Assembly (NCBI RefSeq): GCF_000517125.1
Contig: NZ_KI912155.1
Location: forward strand, 2,026,696 to 2,090,695
Reading direction: 5' to 3'
Length of the DNA stretch: 64,000 nt
Source: Arthrobacter sp. MA-N2
Lineage (GTDB): Bacteria; Actinomycetota; Actinomycetes; Actinomycetales; Micrococcaceae
The notes beneath the pieces were generated by a model. The model had not been told where the DNA came from. It did not search any database and saw only the letters and a program-made list of their open reading frames with translations. This document shows, one piece after another, positions 53,286 to 62,012 of the stretch. Position 1 is the first letter of the stretch. Every line of letters starts with the position of its first letter. Position numbers and translations under genes: made by a program.

Positions 53286-53723
53286 ATGAGTGTTGTGCGC
53301 GAATTCATGACCACCAATGTCCAGTGCGTGAAAGAAGGCCAGTCGCTTCGCGACGCGGCCATCATGATGCGCGATCTGGACGTCGGTTCCCTACCGATCT
53401 GCGGCAGCGATGGAAAGCTCAAAGGATTCATCACTGACCGCGACATTGTGGTCAAGTGCGTTGCCGATGGATGGGATGTTGACCGCAAGACCGCGGCAGA
53501 TCTCGCCCAAGGGACGCCGATCTGGATCGATGCCGATGCCAGCATCGACGCCGCCATCGATCTGATGGAGAAGCACCAGGTCCGGCGCCTTCCGGTCATC
53601 ACCGACCACAAATTGGTAGGCATCATCAGTCAGGGCGACATCGCCCGTAACTACACCGAGGAGCGCGTCGGTGAATTGGTAGAGCACATCTCCGCCAAAT
53701 CCCCCATGGCGCAACTGGGCTGA
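53286..53723 (+). CDS. Two-CBS-domain protein
   Basis: A 145-residue protein consisting of two CBS motifs (FMTTNVQCVKEGQSLRDAAI and IDADASIDAAIDLMEKHQVR, each followed by a GxxTDRD- or ISQGD-type turn). Stand-alone CBS pairs bind adenine nucleotides and modulate other proteins. AAGGAGG precedes the ATG at optimal distance, so it is likely well expressed. The partner is unknown. Confidence 0.88.
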   Translation: MSVVREFMTTNVQCVKEGQSLRDAAIMMRDLDVGSLPICGSDGKLKGFITDRDIVVKCVADGWDVDRKTAADLAQGTPIWIDADASIDAAIDLMEKHQVRRLPVITDHKLVGIISQGDIARNYTEERVGELVEHISAKSPMAQLG

Positions 53724-53739
53724 CTGCAACTTTCCACAC

Positions 53740-53771
53740 CAAGCGTCACGGCCCTCCGGCCGTGGCGCTTG
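53740..53771. terminator. Bidirectional terminator hairpin
   Basis: CAAGCGTCACGGCC (53740-53753) and GGCCGTGGCGCTTG (53758-53771) pair with one mismatch and a 4-nt loop, between two convergent genes. Confidence 0.75.
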
Positions 53772-53793
53772 CGCGTTGATGGAGACCCGCAAA

Positions 53794-54090
53794 CTAGAGG
53801 AACGCCTCCCGGCCGGTGCCTTCCCGAAGCACCAACTCCCCGTCCTCGATCGACACCAGCAGGCACTTTGCTTTTCCATGGAGTTTCTTGCTTGCGCTTA
53901 GCTTCCGGCTGGTGACCTCGACCCCCACCGTGGACCCCTTTGCCGGCAACTCCACGGAGATCTCCGCAGCCATGCCCAGCATCTCCCTGGTGGACACATC
54001 GCGCTCGTGGTGGGCCTCTTTGTGATTGACCGTGACTTCTACGTCATCCGAGTCGAAACCGTCCTGCAGGATGATGAGCAGTTCTTCCAT
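53794..54090 (-). CDS. Conserved-looking hypothetical protein, 98 residues
   Basis: A soluble protein beginning MEELLIILQDGFDSDDVEVT, with alternating β-like segments, several Glu/Lys and a hydrophobic C-terminal stretch AKCLLVSIEDGELVL. No family recognised. ATG at 54090 has GGAAGAGG upstream; the frame extends to 54171 but without a better start. It is divergent from tex with 115 bp between. Confidence 0.65.
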   Translation of the reverse strand: MEELLIILQDGFDSDDVEVTVNHKEAHHERDVSTREMLGMAAEISVELPAKGSTVGVEVTSRKLSASKKLHGKAKCLLVSIEDGELVLREGTGREAFL

Positions 54091-54205
54091 GATGCGCCTC
54101 TTCCGTGAGTAGCATTCCTGACCGGCGGCCGTGCGAGTGGCAGCTCTTTCCACTACAGCACTCGCCGCCATCTTCAGCTAGGGCAAATCCGTAGGGCAAA
54201 ATGGC

Positions 54206-56590
54206 ATGGTGACCCAACTTCCCCCGCACCAGTCAGCAGAAGCCGCCATCCACGCCCTGATCGCCGAAGAGCTCGGCGTGAAGTCCTGGCAGGTCAAAGC
54301 CGCCGTTGACTTGCTTGACGCCGGATCCACCGTCCCCTTCATCGCCCGGTACCGCAAAGAGGTCACCGGGACGCTCGACGACACCCAGCTGCGCGAGCTC
54401 GAGGAGCGGCTGAGGTACCTGCGGGACCTGGAGGACCGCCGTCGAACGGTTCTTGAAGCGATAGCCGCCCAAGGCAAGCTGACTCCGGAACTGGAGGCCG
54501 CCGTCGTCGGGGCCGATACCAAATCCCGGCTGGAGGACATCTATCTGCCCTTCAAGTCAAAGCGACGCACCAAAGCGCAGATCGCGCGCGAGGCCGGCCT
54601 CGAACCGCTCGCCGACGCGCTTCTCGCGAACCCGCAGCTCGAGCCTGAGCGCGAGGCCGCCAAGTACCTGAACGCCGAGCATTCTATTGACGACGCCTCC
54701 GCTGCCCTCGCCGGCGCCCGCTCGATCCTGGTGGAGCGGGTTTCCCAGGATCCCGATCTGGCGGAAACCCTGCGGGAGCGGTTGTGGACACAGGGCCGGA
54801 TGGTATCGCGGGTGAAGAAGGGCCAGGAAACCGAAGGACAGAAGTTCAAGGACTATTTCGAGTTCTCCCAGGTGCCTTCCGGCATGCCCGGCCACCGCGT
54901 GCTCGCGCTCTTGCGCGGTGAGAACGACGGCGTCCTTGAGCTGGATCTCGCCGAGGCAGAACCAGCCGACGACGACGCCCTGGCCGCCGCGCGAGGCCGG
55001 TACGAGAACGCTGTGGCCAAGTGCCTCGGGGTCGCCGAGCGTGGCCGTCCCGCCGATTCGTGGCTTGTGCAGACCGCGCAAATCGCGTGGCGCTCGCGGA
55101 TCCTGGACCGGTTGAGCAACGACCTTCGCGGCCGGATGTTCGCACAGGCCGAGGACGAAGCCGTCCGTGTGTTCGCGGCCAACCTCCGCGATGTGCTCCT
55201 CGCGGCCCCGGCCGGAAACCGCGCCACGCTGGGCCTTGACCCGGGACTTCGCACGGGCGTGAAGGTGGCCGTGGTTGATGGCACCGGCAAGGTCGTGGCC
55301 ACCGATACCGTGTATCCGCACGCTCCTGCCAAGAAGTGGGACGAGGCCTTGGTGACGCTGGAGCGCCTGGCACGGCAGCACGGCGTCGAGCTGGTGGCCA
55401 TTGGCAATGGAACGGCCTCGCGCGAGACGGACAAGCTCGCCGTTCAGCTCATCAAGACGCTCGCCGCGTCCGGTGGCCCTACTCTGCAGAAACTCGTGGT
55501 GTCCGAGGCCGGCGCGTCGGTGTACTCGGCGTCCGCGCTCGCCGCTGCGGAACTCCCCGGCATGGACGTGTCCCTTCGCGGTGCTGTGTCCATCGCCCGG
55601 CGCCTGCAGGATCCGCTGGCGGAATTGGTGAAGATCGAGCCCAAGTCGATCGGGGTGGGGCAGTACCAGCACGATGTCACGGCGGCGAAGCTGGACCGTT
55701 CGCTGGATGCCGTCGTCGAGGACTGCGTGAACGCGGTGGGCGTGGACGTGAACACGGCGTCGCCCGCGCTCCTGGCCCGGGTGGCCGGCGTCGGGCCGCT
55801 CCTGAGTGAAAACATCGTGGCGTACCGCAACGAGAACGGCCCGTTCGCCAAGCGAGCCGACCTCAAGAAGGTGCCGCGGCTGGGCGCGAAGGCGTTTGAG
55901 CAGTGTGCGGGCTTCCTGCGGATCACCGGGGGAGCCGAACCCCTGGATGCGTCCAGTGTGCACCCCGAAGCGTACTCGGTGGCCCGGAAGATCGTGGCCG
56001 CTGCGCGTGGAGCTGCCGTCTCCTCGCTGGATCCGCAGGCGTTCGTGGATGGGACGTTCGGCCTGCCCACTGTCCGCGACATCATGTCCGAGCTCGAAAA
56101 GCCCGGCCGCGATCCCCGTCCCGCCTTCGCAGCGGCGACATTCTCCGAGGGCATCGAGAAGATTTCGGACCTCTTGCCCGGCATGATCCTGGAAGGCACT
56201 GTTACCAACGTGGCGGCATTCGGTGCTTTCGTGGATGTCGGAGTGCACCAGGACGGCTTGGTGCACGTGTCCGCGCTGGCGAACAAGTTCGTGTCCGATC
56301 CCCGCGAGATCGTGAAATCCGGACAAGTGGTGCGCGTGAAGGTTTTGGAGGCTGACCCGGAGCGGAAACGGATTTCCCTCACGCTAAGGCTCGACGACGA
56401 ACCCGGCACCGCGGGCGGGTCCGGTTCGCGCGGCGGCGGCCGTGGGCGCGGCGAGCGTGGGGGCGGCGAGCGGCGCCCTGCGCCGCAGGTTGCGCCGGTT
56501 CGGAAGGCGGCTCCTGCGAAGACGGCTCCTCAGGCGCCGGTCAACACGGCTATGGCTGAAGCCCTCCGCAGGGCCGGGCTGGGAAAGTAG
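54206..56590 (+). CDS. tex: Tex-family RNA-binding transcription accessory protein
   Basis: A 794-residue Tex protein. In order: Tex N-terminal helical domain (STVPFIARYRKEVTGTLDD), YqgF-like RNase-H fold near residues 325-450 (LGLDPGLRTGVKVAVVD), helix-hairpin-helix repeats near 490-560 (ARVAGVGPLLSENIVAYRNE), and an S1 RNA-binding domain at about 655-727 (GTVTNVAAFGAFVDVGVHQD). A Gly/Arg-rich, basic tail of ~60 residues follows. Tex acts with RNA polymerase and RNA; it is usually constitutive. Start ATG 54206 or GTG 54209. Confidence 0.93.
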   Translation: MVTQLPPHQSAEAAIHALIAEELGVKSWQVKAAVDLLDAGSTVPFIARYRKEVTGTLDDTQLRELEERLRYLRDLEDRRRTVLEAIAAQGKLTPELEAAVVGADTKSRLEDIYLPFKSKRRTKAQIAREAGLEPLADALLANPQLEPEREAAKYLNAEHSIDDASAALAGARSILVERVSQDPDLAETLRERLWTQGRMVSRVKKGQETEGQKFKDYFEFSQVPSGMPGHRVLALLRGENDGVLELDLAEAEPADDDALAAARGRYENAVAKCLGVAERGRPADSWLVQTAQIAWRSRILDRLSNDLRGRMFAQAEDEAVRVFAANLRDVLLAAPAGNRATLGLDPGLRTGVKVAVVDGTGKVVATDTVYPHAPAKKWDEALVTLERLARQHGVELVAIGNGTASRETDKLAVQLIKTLAASGGPTLQKLVVSEAGASVYSASALAAAELPGMDVSLRGAVSIARRLQDPLAELVKIEPKSIGVGQYQHDVTAAKLDRSLDAVVEDCVNAVGVDVNTASPALLARVAGVGPLLSENIVAYRNENGPFAKRADLKKVPRLGAKAFEQCAGFLRITGGAEPLDASSVHPEAYSVARKIVAAARGAAVSSLDPQAFVDGTFGLPTVRDIMSELEKPGRDPRPAFAAATFSEGIEKISDLLPGMILEGTVTNVAAFGAFVDVGVHQDGLVHVSALANKFVSDPREIVKSGQVVRVKVLEADPERKRISLTLRLDDEPGTAGGSGSRGGGRGRGERGGGERRPAPQVAPVRKAAPAKTAPQAPVNTAMAEALRRAGLGK

Positions 56591-56616
56591 CTCAGGGTCG
56601 GCGCCTCCTAGAGCCG

Positions 56617-56722
56617 ACGCTCCTGCATCTTTGGTGCCCGGATGGCGAACGCTCCTGCATCTTTGGTGGCCGGATGGCGAACGCTCCTGCATCTTTGGTG
56701 CCCGAATGGCGAACGCTCCTGC
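56617..56722. repeat. 32-bp tandem repeat, three full copies and a partial one
   Basis: Units at 56617-56648, 56649-56680 and 56681-56712 are nearly identical (start ACGCTCCTGCATCTTTGGTG); the fourth begins at 56713 and diverges after ten bases. There are no spacers. Confidence 0.85.
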
Positions 56723-56771
56723 ACAAGTGTCACTTCGGACTCTAAGGGTCAGTTCTTATGTGCAGGAGCGT
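56713..56771. terminator. Hairpin closing the repeat array, between convergent genes
   Basis: ACGCTCCTGCACA (56713-56725) pairs perfectly with TGTGCAGGAGCGT (56759-56771). The left arm is the fourth repeat unit. It probably terminates both tex and the convergent gene. The remaining 56772-56866 shows nothing further. Confidence 0.65.
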
Positions 56772-56866
56772 GCGTCGGTAGTGCCTTAAAGGTGAGCGAG
56801 CGTCGAGCTCAGCTGCCGTTCGCGTCGCTGGGGACCCGCTACGGTGCCGGGACTAGGGTGCCTGGA

Positions 56867-57772
56867 TTACGGCGCTGGGATCGGGAAGAACGCCCGTGGA
56901 TCCTGCAACAAGGCGGGGTAGTCGAAGTCCGAGCGGTCGATGATTTTGGTGACCTCGAAGTTGCGGCCGAAACGGCCGTCTTCCAGGGTGATCGGCCGTC
57001 CGTGGATCTTGCCCATGGCGAACCTGGCGCCGCCCTCGATGGGGATGAGGACCGGCGTGTTGCCGGGGAGTGTCCTGAAGGCCTCGTCCTGGCGCTGGCG
57101 GTTGCGGGTGGGCTTCTTTTCGAGTCGCTTTGGTGCCTTCCGGGCGGTCTTGCCCGGGCGGCGGGACGTTTCGGAAGCGTACACGAATTGGTACCCGTCG
57201 CCGTCGCTGGTGGCGGCCTTGGCCTTGCCTGCGGCCGGCATGCCCACCTGCTCGATCTTTTCGGGGTCAACCTCGCCCACCGGGGCGCGGAGGACCCAGA
57301 TGAAGTCGTCATAAGGGTCTTCGGGAATAAACTCGTGGCGAGGTTCCGGCCAGAGGTATTCCAAGTCCGTCGGAGTGTCGGGGAAGAGCTCGGCGTAGAA
57401 GCGAGGGTCCTTTTGGAGCAGCTTGGAGCGCTGGCTCAGGTGGAAATCGGGATCGCCCAGCCATGGCGGCATCGGAATCTTCGAGACGTAGTCCGGGTGT
57501 GCTGCCTGGGGTGCGAACTCGGTGATGCTGGCGCGGGTGTTGTCCGGGTTTCCGCGGGCGACCCATTCGTCCACCATGGCCAGGCCGTAGAGAGTGAGCG
57601 CGGGAACGTAACCCATCCACATGCGAATAGCGGGGTGGGAGGGCCGGCCGAACTCGGGAATCACCAGTGCGCGGAGGATCTGCAGTGCTTCGACACGCTG
57701 CTTGCCAAGCCTTGCGGTGTCCAAGACGGCAGCACTTTGCTTAAAATCGGGGAACGGGAGGAAGGTCTGCAT
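56867..57772 (-). CDS. MSMEG_6728-family protein, pyrimidine-dimer glycosylase-like
   Basis: A 301-residue protein. The N-terminal ~150 residues (MQTFLPFPDFKQSAAVLDTA, then RLGKQRVEALQILRAL) match the T4 endonuclease V-like Pyr_excise/MSMEG_6728 family, suggesting base-excision repair or a related DNA transaction. A basic, disordered-looking stretch (RRPGKTARKAPKRLEKKPTR) and a small C-terminal domain follow. ATG at 57772 has AAAGG directly abutting it, an unusual spacing; initiation may be leaderless. Convergent with tex. Confidence 0.82.
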   Translation of the reverse strand: MQTFLPFPDFKQSAAVLDTARLGKQRVEALQILRALVIPEFGRPSHPAIRMWMGYVPALTLYGLAMVDEWVARGNPDNTRASITEFAPQAAHPDYVSKIPMPPWLGDPDFHLSQRSKLLQKDPRFYAELFPDTPTDLEYLWPEPRHEFIPEDPYDDFIWVLRAPVGEVDPEKIEQVGMPAAGKAKAATSDGDGYQFVYASETSRRPGKTARKAPKRLEKKPTRNRQRQDEAFRTLPGNTPVLIPIEGGARFAMGKIHGRPITLEDGRFGRNFEVTKIIDRSDFDYPALLQDPRAFFPIPAP

Positions 57773-57839
57773 CCTTTCAGTTTGAGGGCCGGAGGACGCA
57801 GAACCAAGTTGGCGCGGTGTGGACTTGCCTTGAGTCGTA

Positions 57840-58076
57840 CTATCGGGGCCGTGATGAGCGCCGTTGGACGCCCGGCGGGTGGGGCCTTCCGCCCACGAGC
57901 CAGGCAATTCCGCCGGCAACGCTTCCCAGTATCAGGATTACGATCCATACCTCTTTGGAGAAGGTTCGCATGTCCCGTCCGTCGGTCCGGCTGAAGTCCA
58001 CCAGGCTGTATGTCCAGATGCCGAGACAGGCAGTGAGGACCAGCACGGGGAGCCATGTGGCGAGGGAGCTGTCCAT
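57840..58076 (-). CDS. Small PLDc_N-domain membrane protein
   Basis: A 78-residue protein with two hydrophobic helices (TWLPVLVLTACLGIWTYSLV and EVWIVILILGSVAGGIAWLV) separated by a short polar turn, the PLDc_N (phospholipase D-nuclease N-terminal) pattern. ATG at 58076; upstream open frame is a shadow of the deaminase region. Role unknown, comparable with the small protein at 32250. Confidence 0.75.
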   Translation of the reverse strand: MDSSLATWLPVLVLTACLGIWTYSLVDFSRTDGRDMRTFSKEVWIVILILGSVAGGIAWLVGGRPHPPGVQRRSSRPR

Positions 58077-58096
58077 AGGATCAGTATGCGCCGGAG

Positions 58097-59158
58097 ATGG
58101 GGAGCGTTGAGTATTCGACTTACTCTTGTCGGGTGGAAACTTTTGGCGAATCGACGACGACGGCGGCACCTCCGGTTGCCGAACTGCACCTGCACATCGA
58201 GGGGACGCTTCAGCCCGAGCTGATTTTCGCGCTCGCTGAGCGGAACGGGATTGAGCTTCCGTACGCGGATTTGGACGAGTTGCGTGCACGGTACGAGTTC
58301 ACGGATCTGCAGTCATTCCTGGACCTGTACTACGCCAACATGGCTGTGTTGCGCACCGAACAGGATTTTGCGGACATGACCCGTGCGTATTTGGCACGCG
58401 CCGCGGCCGGTGGAGTGCGTCACGTTGAGATCATGATGGATCCGCAGGCGCACATCTCCCGAGGGGTGGCCCTGGAGACGTGCGTGAATGGTGTGGCGTC
58501 CGCACTCGCGACGTCGGTGGAGGAGTTCGGCGTCTCGACGCTCCTGATTGCCGCTTTCTTGAGGGACCTGTCCGAAGAGTCCGCGCTTGACGTCTTGGAG
58601 CAACTCCTTGCGATGAAGGCTCCGATTGCCGGGATCGGCCTGGATTCGGCCGAGGTGGGCAATCCGCCGTCGAAGTTTGAACGCCTGTACCGCCGCGCGG
58701 CTGAGGCTGGATTGCGACGGATCGCACACGCTGGCGAGGAGGGTCCGGCGTCGTATGTGTACGAGGCTTTGGACCTGCTTGGTGCCGAGAGGATCGATCA
58801 CGGCATCCGTTGCATGGAGGATACCGCGCTGGTGGAGCGGTTGGTGGCCGAGCAGGTTCCGTTGACCGTGTGCCCACTGTCCAACGTTCGGCTGCGTGCT
58901 GTGGATACCTTGGCCGAGCACCCTTTGCCTGCGATGTTGGCCGCGGGATTGAACGTTAGCGTGAACTCGGATGACCCTGCGTACTTTGGCGGATACGTTG
59001 ACGACAACTTCGAGCAGCTCGTTGCTGTGCACGGGTTGTCTGTGGGGGACCGGGCACGGCTGGCCGCGAACTCGGTGCGTTCATCGTTCGCGGACGATGG
59101 CCGGAAGGCCGAGCTGTTGGCTGAGGTGTCTGAGTGGGAGAAAGCTTCCGCCAACTGA
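58097..59158 (+). CDS. Adenine deaminase-type member of the adenosine deaminase family
   Basis: A 353-residue zinc amidohydrolase. Metal and catalytic motifs: LHLHIEGTLQPELIFALAER, IAHAGEEGPASYVYEAL, ERIDHGIRC and NSDDPAYFGGY. The segments HIEGTLQPE, DFADMTRAYLARA and LDSAEVGNPPSKF resemble the adenine-aminohydrolase subgroup (as in Pseudomonas and yeast Aah1) more than true adenosine deaminases. It should convert adenine to hypoxanthine. Start is uncertain: ATG 58097 or GTG 58133, neither with a good ribosome binding site. Confidence 0.85.
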   Translation: MGSVEYSTYSCRVETFGESTTTAAPPVAELHLHIEGTLQPELIFALAERNGIELPYADLDELRARYEFTDLQSFLDLYYANMAVLRTEQDFADMTRAYLARAAAGGVRHVEIMMDPQAHISRGVALETCVNGVASALATSVEEFGVSTLLIAAFLRDLSEESALDVLEQLLAMKAPIAGIGLDSAEVGNPPSKFERLYRRAAEAGLRRIAHAGEEGPASYVYEALDLLGAERIDHGIRCMEDTALVERLVAEQVPLTVCPLSNVRLRAVDTLAEHPLPAMLAAGLNVSVNSDDPAYFGGYVDDNFEQLVAVHGLSVGDRARLAANSVRSSFADDGRKAELLAEVSEWEKASAN

Positions 59159-59165
59159 GCGGCGG

Positions 59166-60140
59166 TTATCCGGCACCGGGACAGCCTTCGCCGTTTGCGT
59201 TGACGATGCAGTTGTCTGCATAGCGCTTGACCTGGGAACGCCAGACTTTGACGATCTGGCTGGGGCTTGCGATCTGTGCTTGGCCCGTGATGGGAGTCCA
59301 AGCGCCGTTGCCTATCCGGTACTCGCCGTTGTAAAACGTGGTGACCGACACCGGGAAGTCGCCCGTCGCTTGGTAGACGTGGCTAGTCCTCGTTTTCTCG
59401 CCCCAGCGGTCTTCCGGAAGATACCCGCCAGCGAATTTCTGGGGTCCGACCGCGGTTCCGTCACCATAGTTGAAGGTGAAGTCGGTGGGGGTTGCCCGCA
59501 CGGTCAGTGCGGTACCCAGGACGGTTGCGGGTATTTCCTGGGTGGCGGCTTCCGCGAATACATTGGTCTCGGCACCAATGAGGGTGTGCGGTCTCGGCTG
59601 AATCCCGAGGGTAGCCGCCGCGATGGGCAGCTTTTGGAAATCTGCCAGCGAGACCCCGGGAAAAGGCTGGTTGTTGGCACCTTCTGGCTTTGGGTCGCAG
59701 CGCGGCGATTCGAGCGGGACGGCCCGTCCCGTCTTGCTGAAGACCATGTAGGTCTGGACCAGGGTCTGATCTTTGGCACAGAAATCCGGAACGCTGCAGA
59801 GGGGATCCGCGCCCAACGAACGGTCATTGAGACAAGCCTTACGGACTTCCTCATATTGATCGGGTAGGTCTTTGCTTTCAACAAACGGGGCTGTCACACC
59901 TGCGGAGTCTTGGTTCGGATTGACCACTTTGGAGCCCGCGGCGGCAGCGCAGGCGGCAGCGATTTCTGCCGCAGACGCATCCCAACCAACCCTGACTTGG
60001 TGTGGCGAACCTTGGCATTCAACGGCTTGAGCTGAAGGAACCTGCAGAATGGTTGAAGCCAAAAGGCCCGCGGCTAGTGCTAGGACTAGAGTCACAGACC
60101 GAGGCACGGAAGAACGGGGCCGACTGGATGAGCGGGTCAT
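59166..60140 (-). CDS. Secreted PKD-like domain protein, copy 2
   Basis: A 324-residue exported protein: signal peptide ending PSAQA (near residue 39), a Cys-containing N-terminal region, and a PKD-like C-terminal domain (FTFNYGDGTAVGPQK, KTRTSHVYQATGDFPVSVTT, and YADNCIVNANGEGCPGAG). The last ~150 residues are closely similar to those of the protein at 43137-44078; the N-terminal halves differ. ATG at 60140 overlaps the DUF6318 stop (ATGA), so the pair is co-translated. Function unknown. Confidence 0.82.
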   Translation of the reverse strand: MTRSSSRPRSSVPRSVTLVLALAAGLLASTILQVPSAQAVECQGSPHQVRVGWDASAAEIAAACAAAAGSKVVNPNQDSAGVTAPFVESKDLPDQYEEVRKACLNDRSLGADPLCSVPDFCAKDQTLVQTYMVFSKTGRAVPLESPRCDPKPEGANNQPFPGVSLADFQKLPIAAATLGIQPRPHTLIGAETNVFAEAATQEIPATVLGTALTVRATPTDFTFNYGDGTAVGPQKFAGGYLPEDRWGEKTRTSHVYQATGDFPVSVTTFYNGEYRIGNGAWTPITGQAQIASPSQIVKVWRSQVKRYADNCIVNANGEGCPGAG

Positions 60141-60799
60141 GCTGCTCCGCTTGGTTTGCCAATGTCGCCAAGTTCCCAGCCGCTGTCTCGAGGAACCACT
60201 AGGAACAGGCTCGCCTTGGCGTCGCCTCCACCGCTAGTTGAAAGGACCGAGCCGTCAGAGTTCATGAATTTGGCGACCTCTTGCTGCATGGTAATCGCAC
60301 CCGAAAGTTGACCATATTGGTTCGCAACCATGGCTGAATCGGCCGAAATGAACTTCATCCGGGCGCCGACTATCCATTTGCCGCCTGCATACGCATCTGC
60401 CACGACAAACTGCACATTCTTACAAGTCGTGCACCCGCCCCCCGTCACCTCAAACAGCGGCCCCGTGTCGCCCGTTTCGTATGCGTACGAGAGCAGCCCC
60501 ACCCAATGCTTCATGAAAGCCTGGAGGCCTTCTTTGGTGTGTGCTTTGGCTTCCGCCGGCATCACTGGCAGGGGAACGTTCTGGGCTTTGCCCTTGTGGT
60601 CCGCTGGTTTGTAACTTGGGGTGGGGGAGACAGTGGGTCCGGGAGGAGAGCTCGTTGGCGGCGAAGGGGCCTGGGATCCAATGCATCCGACCAATGTCAA
60701 CGCGAGGAAAACGATCGATGCGAGCGGCGCAAAAACCCGCCGCAAACGGTTTTCGTCGCGGCTTGCTCGGCGCGAGGGGGCCGAAATGGGATAGGTCAT
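60137..60799 (-). CDS. DUF6318-family lipoprotein, copy 2
   Basis: A 220-residue lipoprotein. Basic N-terminus, hydrophobic core and lipobox LVGC (Cys near residue 39), then a Pro/Ser linker and a domain with YKPADHKGKAQNVPLPVMPA and LSYAYETGDTGPLFEV, plus CTTC in place of CVFC of copy 1. ATG at 60799 has GGGGGAAG upstream within a leader that resembles that of copy 1. Coupled to the PKD-like gene. Confidence 0.82.
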   Translation of the reverse strand: MTYPISAPSRRASRDENRLRRVFAPLASIVFLALTLVGCIGSQAPSPPTSSPPGPTVSPTPSYKPADHKGKAQNVPLPVMPAEAKAHTKEGLQAFMKHWVGLLSYAYETGDTGPLFEVTGGGCTTCKNVQFVVADAYAGGKWIVGARMKFISADSAMVANQYGQLSGAITMQQEVAKFMNSDGSVLSTSGGGDAKASLFLVVPRDSGWELGDIGKPSGAA

Positions 60800-60884
60800 G
60801 GTCTCTACTTCCCCCGATAGATTGCCAGAACTGGTTCCAAGGGTAACGAAGCCAGCACTGCGCCGTCTTGTCTCATCGGGCGTA

Positions 60885-60893
60885 TGTGGATAA
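60885..60893. other. DnaA-box-like 9-mer, copy 2
   Basis: TGTGGATAA, 86-94 bp upstream of the second DUF6318 gene (which runs on the minus strand). Nothing else of note was found in the 60800-61108 gap except the conserved leader (60800-60818) and the AAGGAG ribosome binding site at its end. Confidence 0.4.
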
Positions 60894-61108
60894 CTCCGGT
60901 TCGAGGCACATCACGCCCGGGGGAGGCACAGTTCGAGGTCCGTGCCCAGACCTCTTACTACTCATCAGTAATTGAGACTCCTCAATCACTTTCCATCGTT
61001 TGGACGTAATAGTGGGTCACGACACACGGTGTTAACCAAGAACAGTCGCCAGAATTTACAGAACATTGGCAGACTGCTGGAGGAATGTTCGCCGTTGAAG
61101 GAGATCCA

Positions 61109-61888
61109 TTGGCAGCCAAATCCGCCGTCGAAAAGAGCAGTGTCCGCCTCAAGACCGTCCTTGACGTCTTGGCTGAAGGAACTTGGTCAGAGAAGTCGTT
61201 GAATGCCGGCGAGATCCTGGCTGAAGCGATTGTCCGCGTCCCGCTGGACGAGCGAGAGAGTGAGCTTCTCAGCGGAGGCATTCCGCGCGGCCACAAGAGC
61301 CTGACCACGGAGACCGCGAAGCTGGTCAAAGCCGGCTGGTTGGTCAAGGGGCGCTCGGGCTGGACCATCACCGACGACGGCCTTCGCGCCACCGTCGCTT
61401 TCGCTAAGCCGGACGAGTTCGCCGTCGCCCTGGCCGAGGGCACCCCTGTTCCGGCAGATACCCCTCTTCCGACCGCGCCGCCCAAGAAGGCTCCCGCGCG
61501 GAAAACGGCAACCAGGAAGGCGCCCGCTGCGAAAGCGGCCCCCAAGAAGGCTGCCGCACCCAAAGCGACTGCCTCCGTCGAGAAGCTCGAGCAGCCGTCC
61601 GCCGTCGCGATCGCCGGTGATTTCAACACGGTTCTCGGCGCCCCCGAGGATTGGGCCCCACAGTACGACGAGGTCCAGATGAAGTTCAACGCCCGACGCA
61701 AAGTCTGGACTCTCGCCGCCACGCTGCCGGCCGGTTTCTACACCTACAAGATCGCACTGAACCGCTCGTGGGACGAGAACTACGGCGCGTTCGGCGTGCG
61801 TGATGGTGCCAACCACGAGCTAAACCACGACGGCGGCAAGGTCACCTTCACGTACGACCACGCCACGCGCGACATCGTCATCGGCTAG
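61109..61888 (+). CDS. Winged-helix / Lys-Ala-Pro linker / pullulanase X25-domain fusion protein
   Basis: A 259-residue protein in three parts. Residues ~1-105 look like a winged-helix module (ELLSGGIPRGHKSLTTETAK and GWTITDDGLRATVAF). Residues ~120-160 are a histone-H1-like basic linker (KKAPARKTATRKAPAAKAAP). Residues ~170-259 match the X25/starch-binding-like Ig module found in pullulanases (AIAGDFNTVLGAPEDWAPQY, GFYTYKIALNRSWDENYG). No signal peptide. TTG at 61109 is chosen for AAGGAG five bases upstream; ATG at 61085 has its purine run too close. A cytoplasmic protein joining DNA binding with a glucan-type module is unusual. Confidence 0.75.
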   Translation: MAAKSAVEKSSVRLKTVLDVLAEGTWSEKSLNAGEILAEAIVRVPLDERESELLSGGIPRGHKSLTTETAKLVKAGWLVKGRSGWTITDDGLRATVAFAKPDEFAVALAEGTPVPADTPLPTAPPKKAPARKTATRKAPAAKAAPKKAAAPKATASVEKLEQPSAVAIAGDFNTVLGAPEDWAPQYDEVQMKFNARRKVWTLAATLPAGFYTYKIALNRSWDENYGAFGVRDGANHELNHDGGKVTFTYDHATRDIVIG

Positions 61889-61901
61889 CTGTAACTCGCG
61901 C

Positions 61902-61937
61902 GTTTCCTCCAAGTCCACCTTCGGTCTTGGAGGAAAC
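61902..61937 (+). terminator. Terminator hairpin behind X25 fusion gene
   Basis: GTTTCCTCCAAG (61902-61913) and its exact complement (61926-61937), 12-nt loop. Confidence 0.7.
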
Positions 61938-62012
61938 GTGGAGCTTGTAGCCGAACAAAGCGCCCCGCCTCCGAGGTTAGGGTTGGTCAGAGAACCCATC
62001 AAGGAGCTAACG

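Noticed and set aside
56617..56722. CRISPR-like direct repeats of 32 bp
   Set aside because: The units are directly contiguous with no spacers, no cas genes are nearby, and the array leads into a terminator hairpin.
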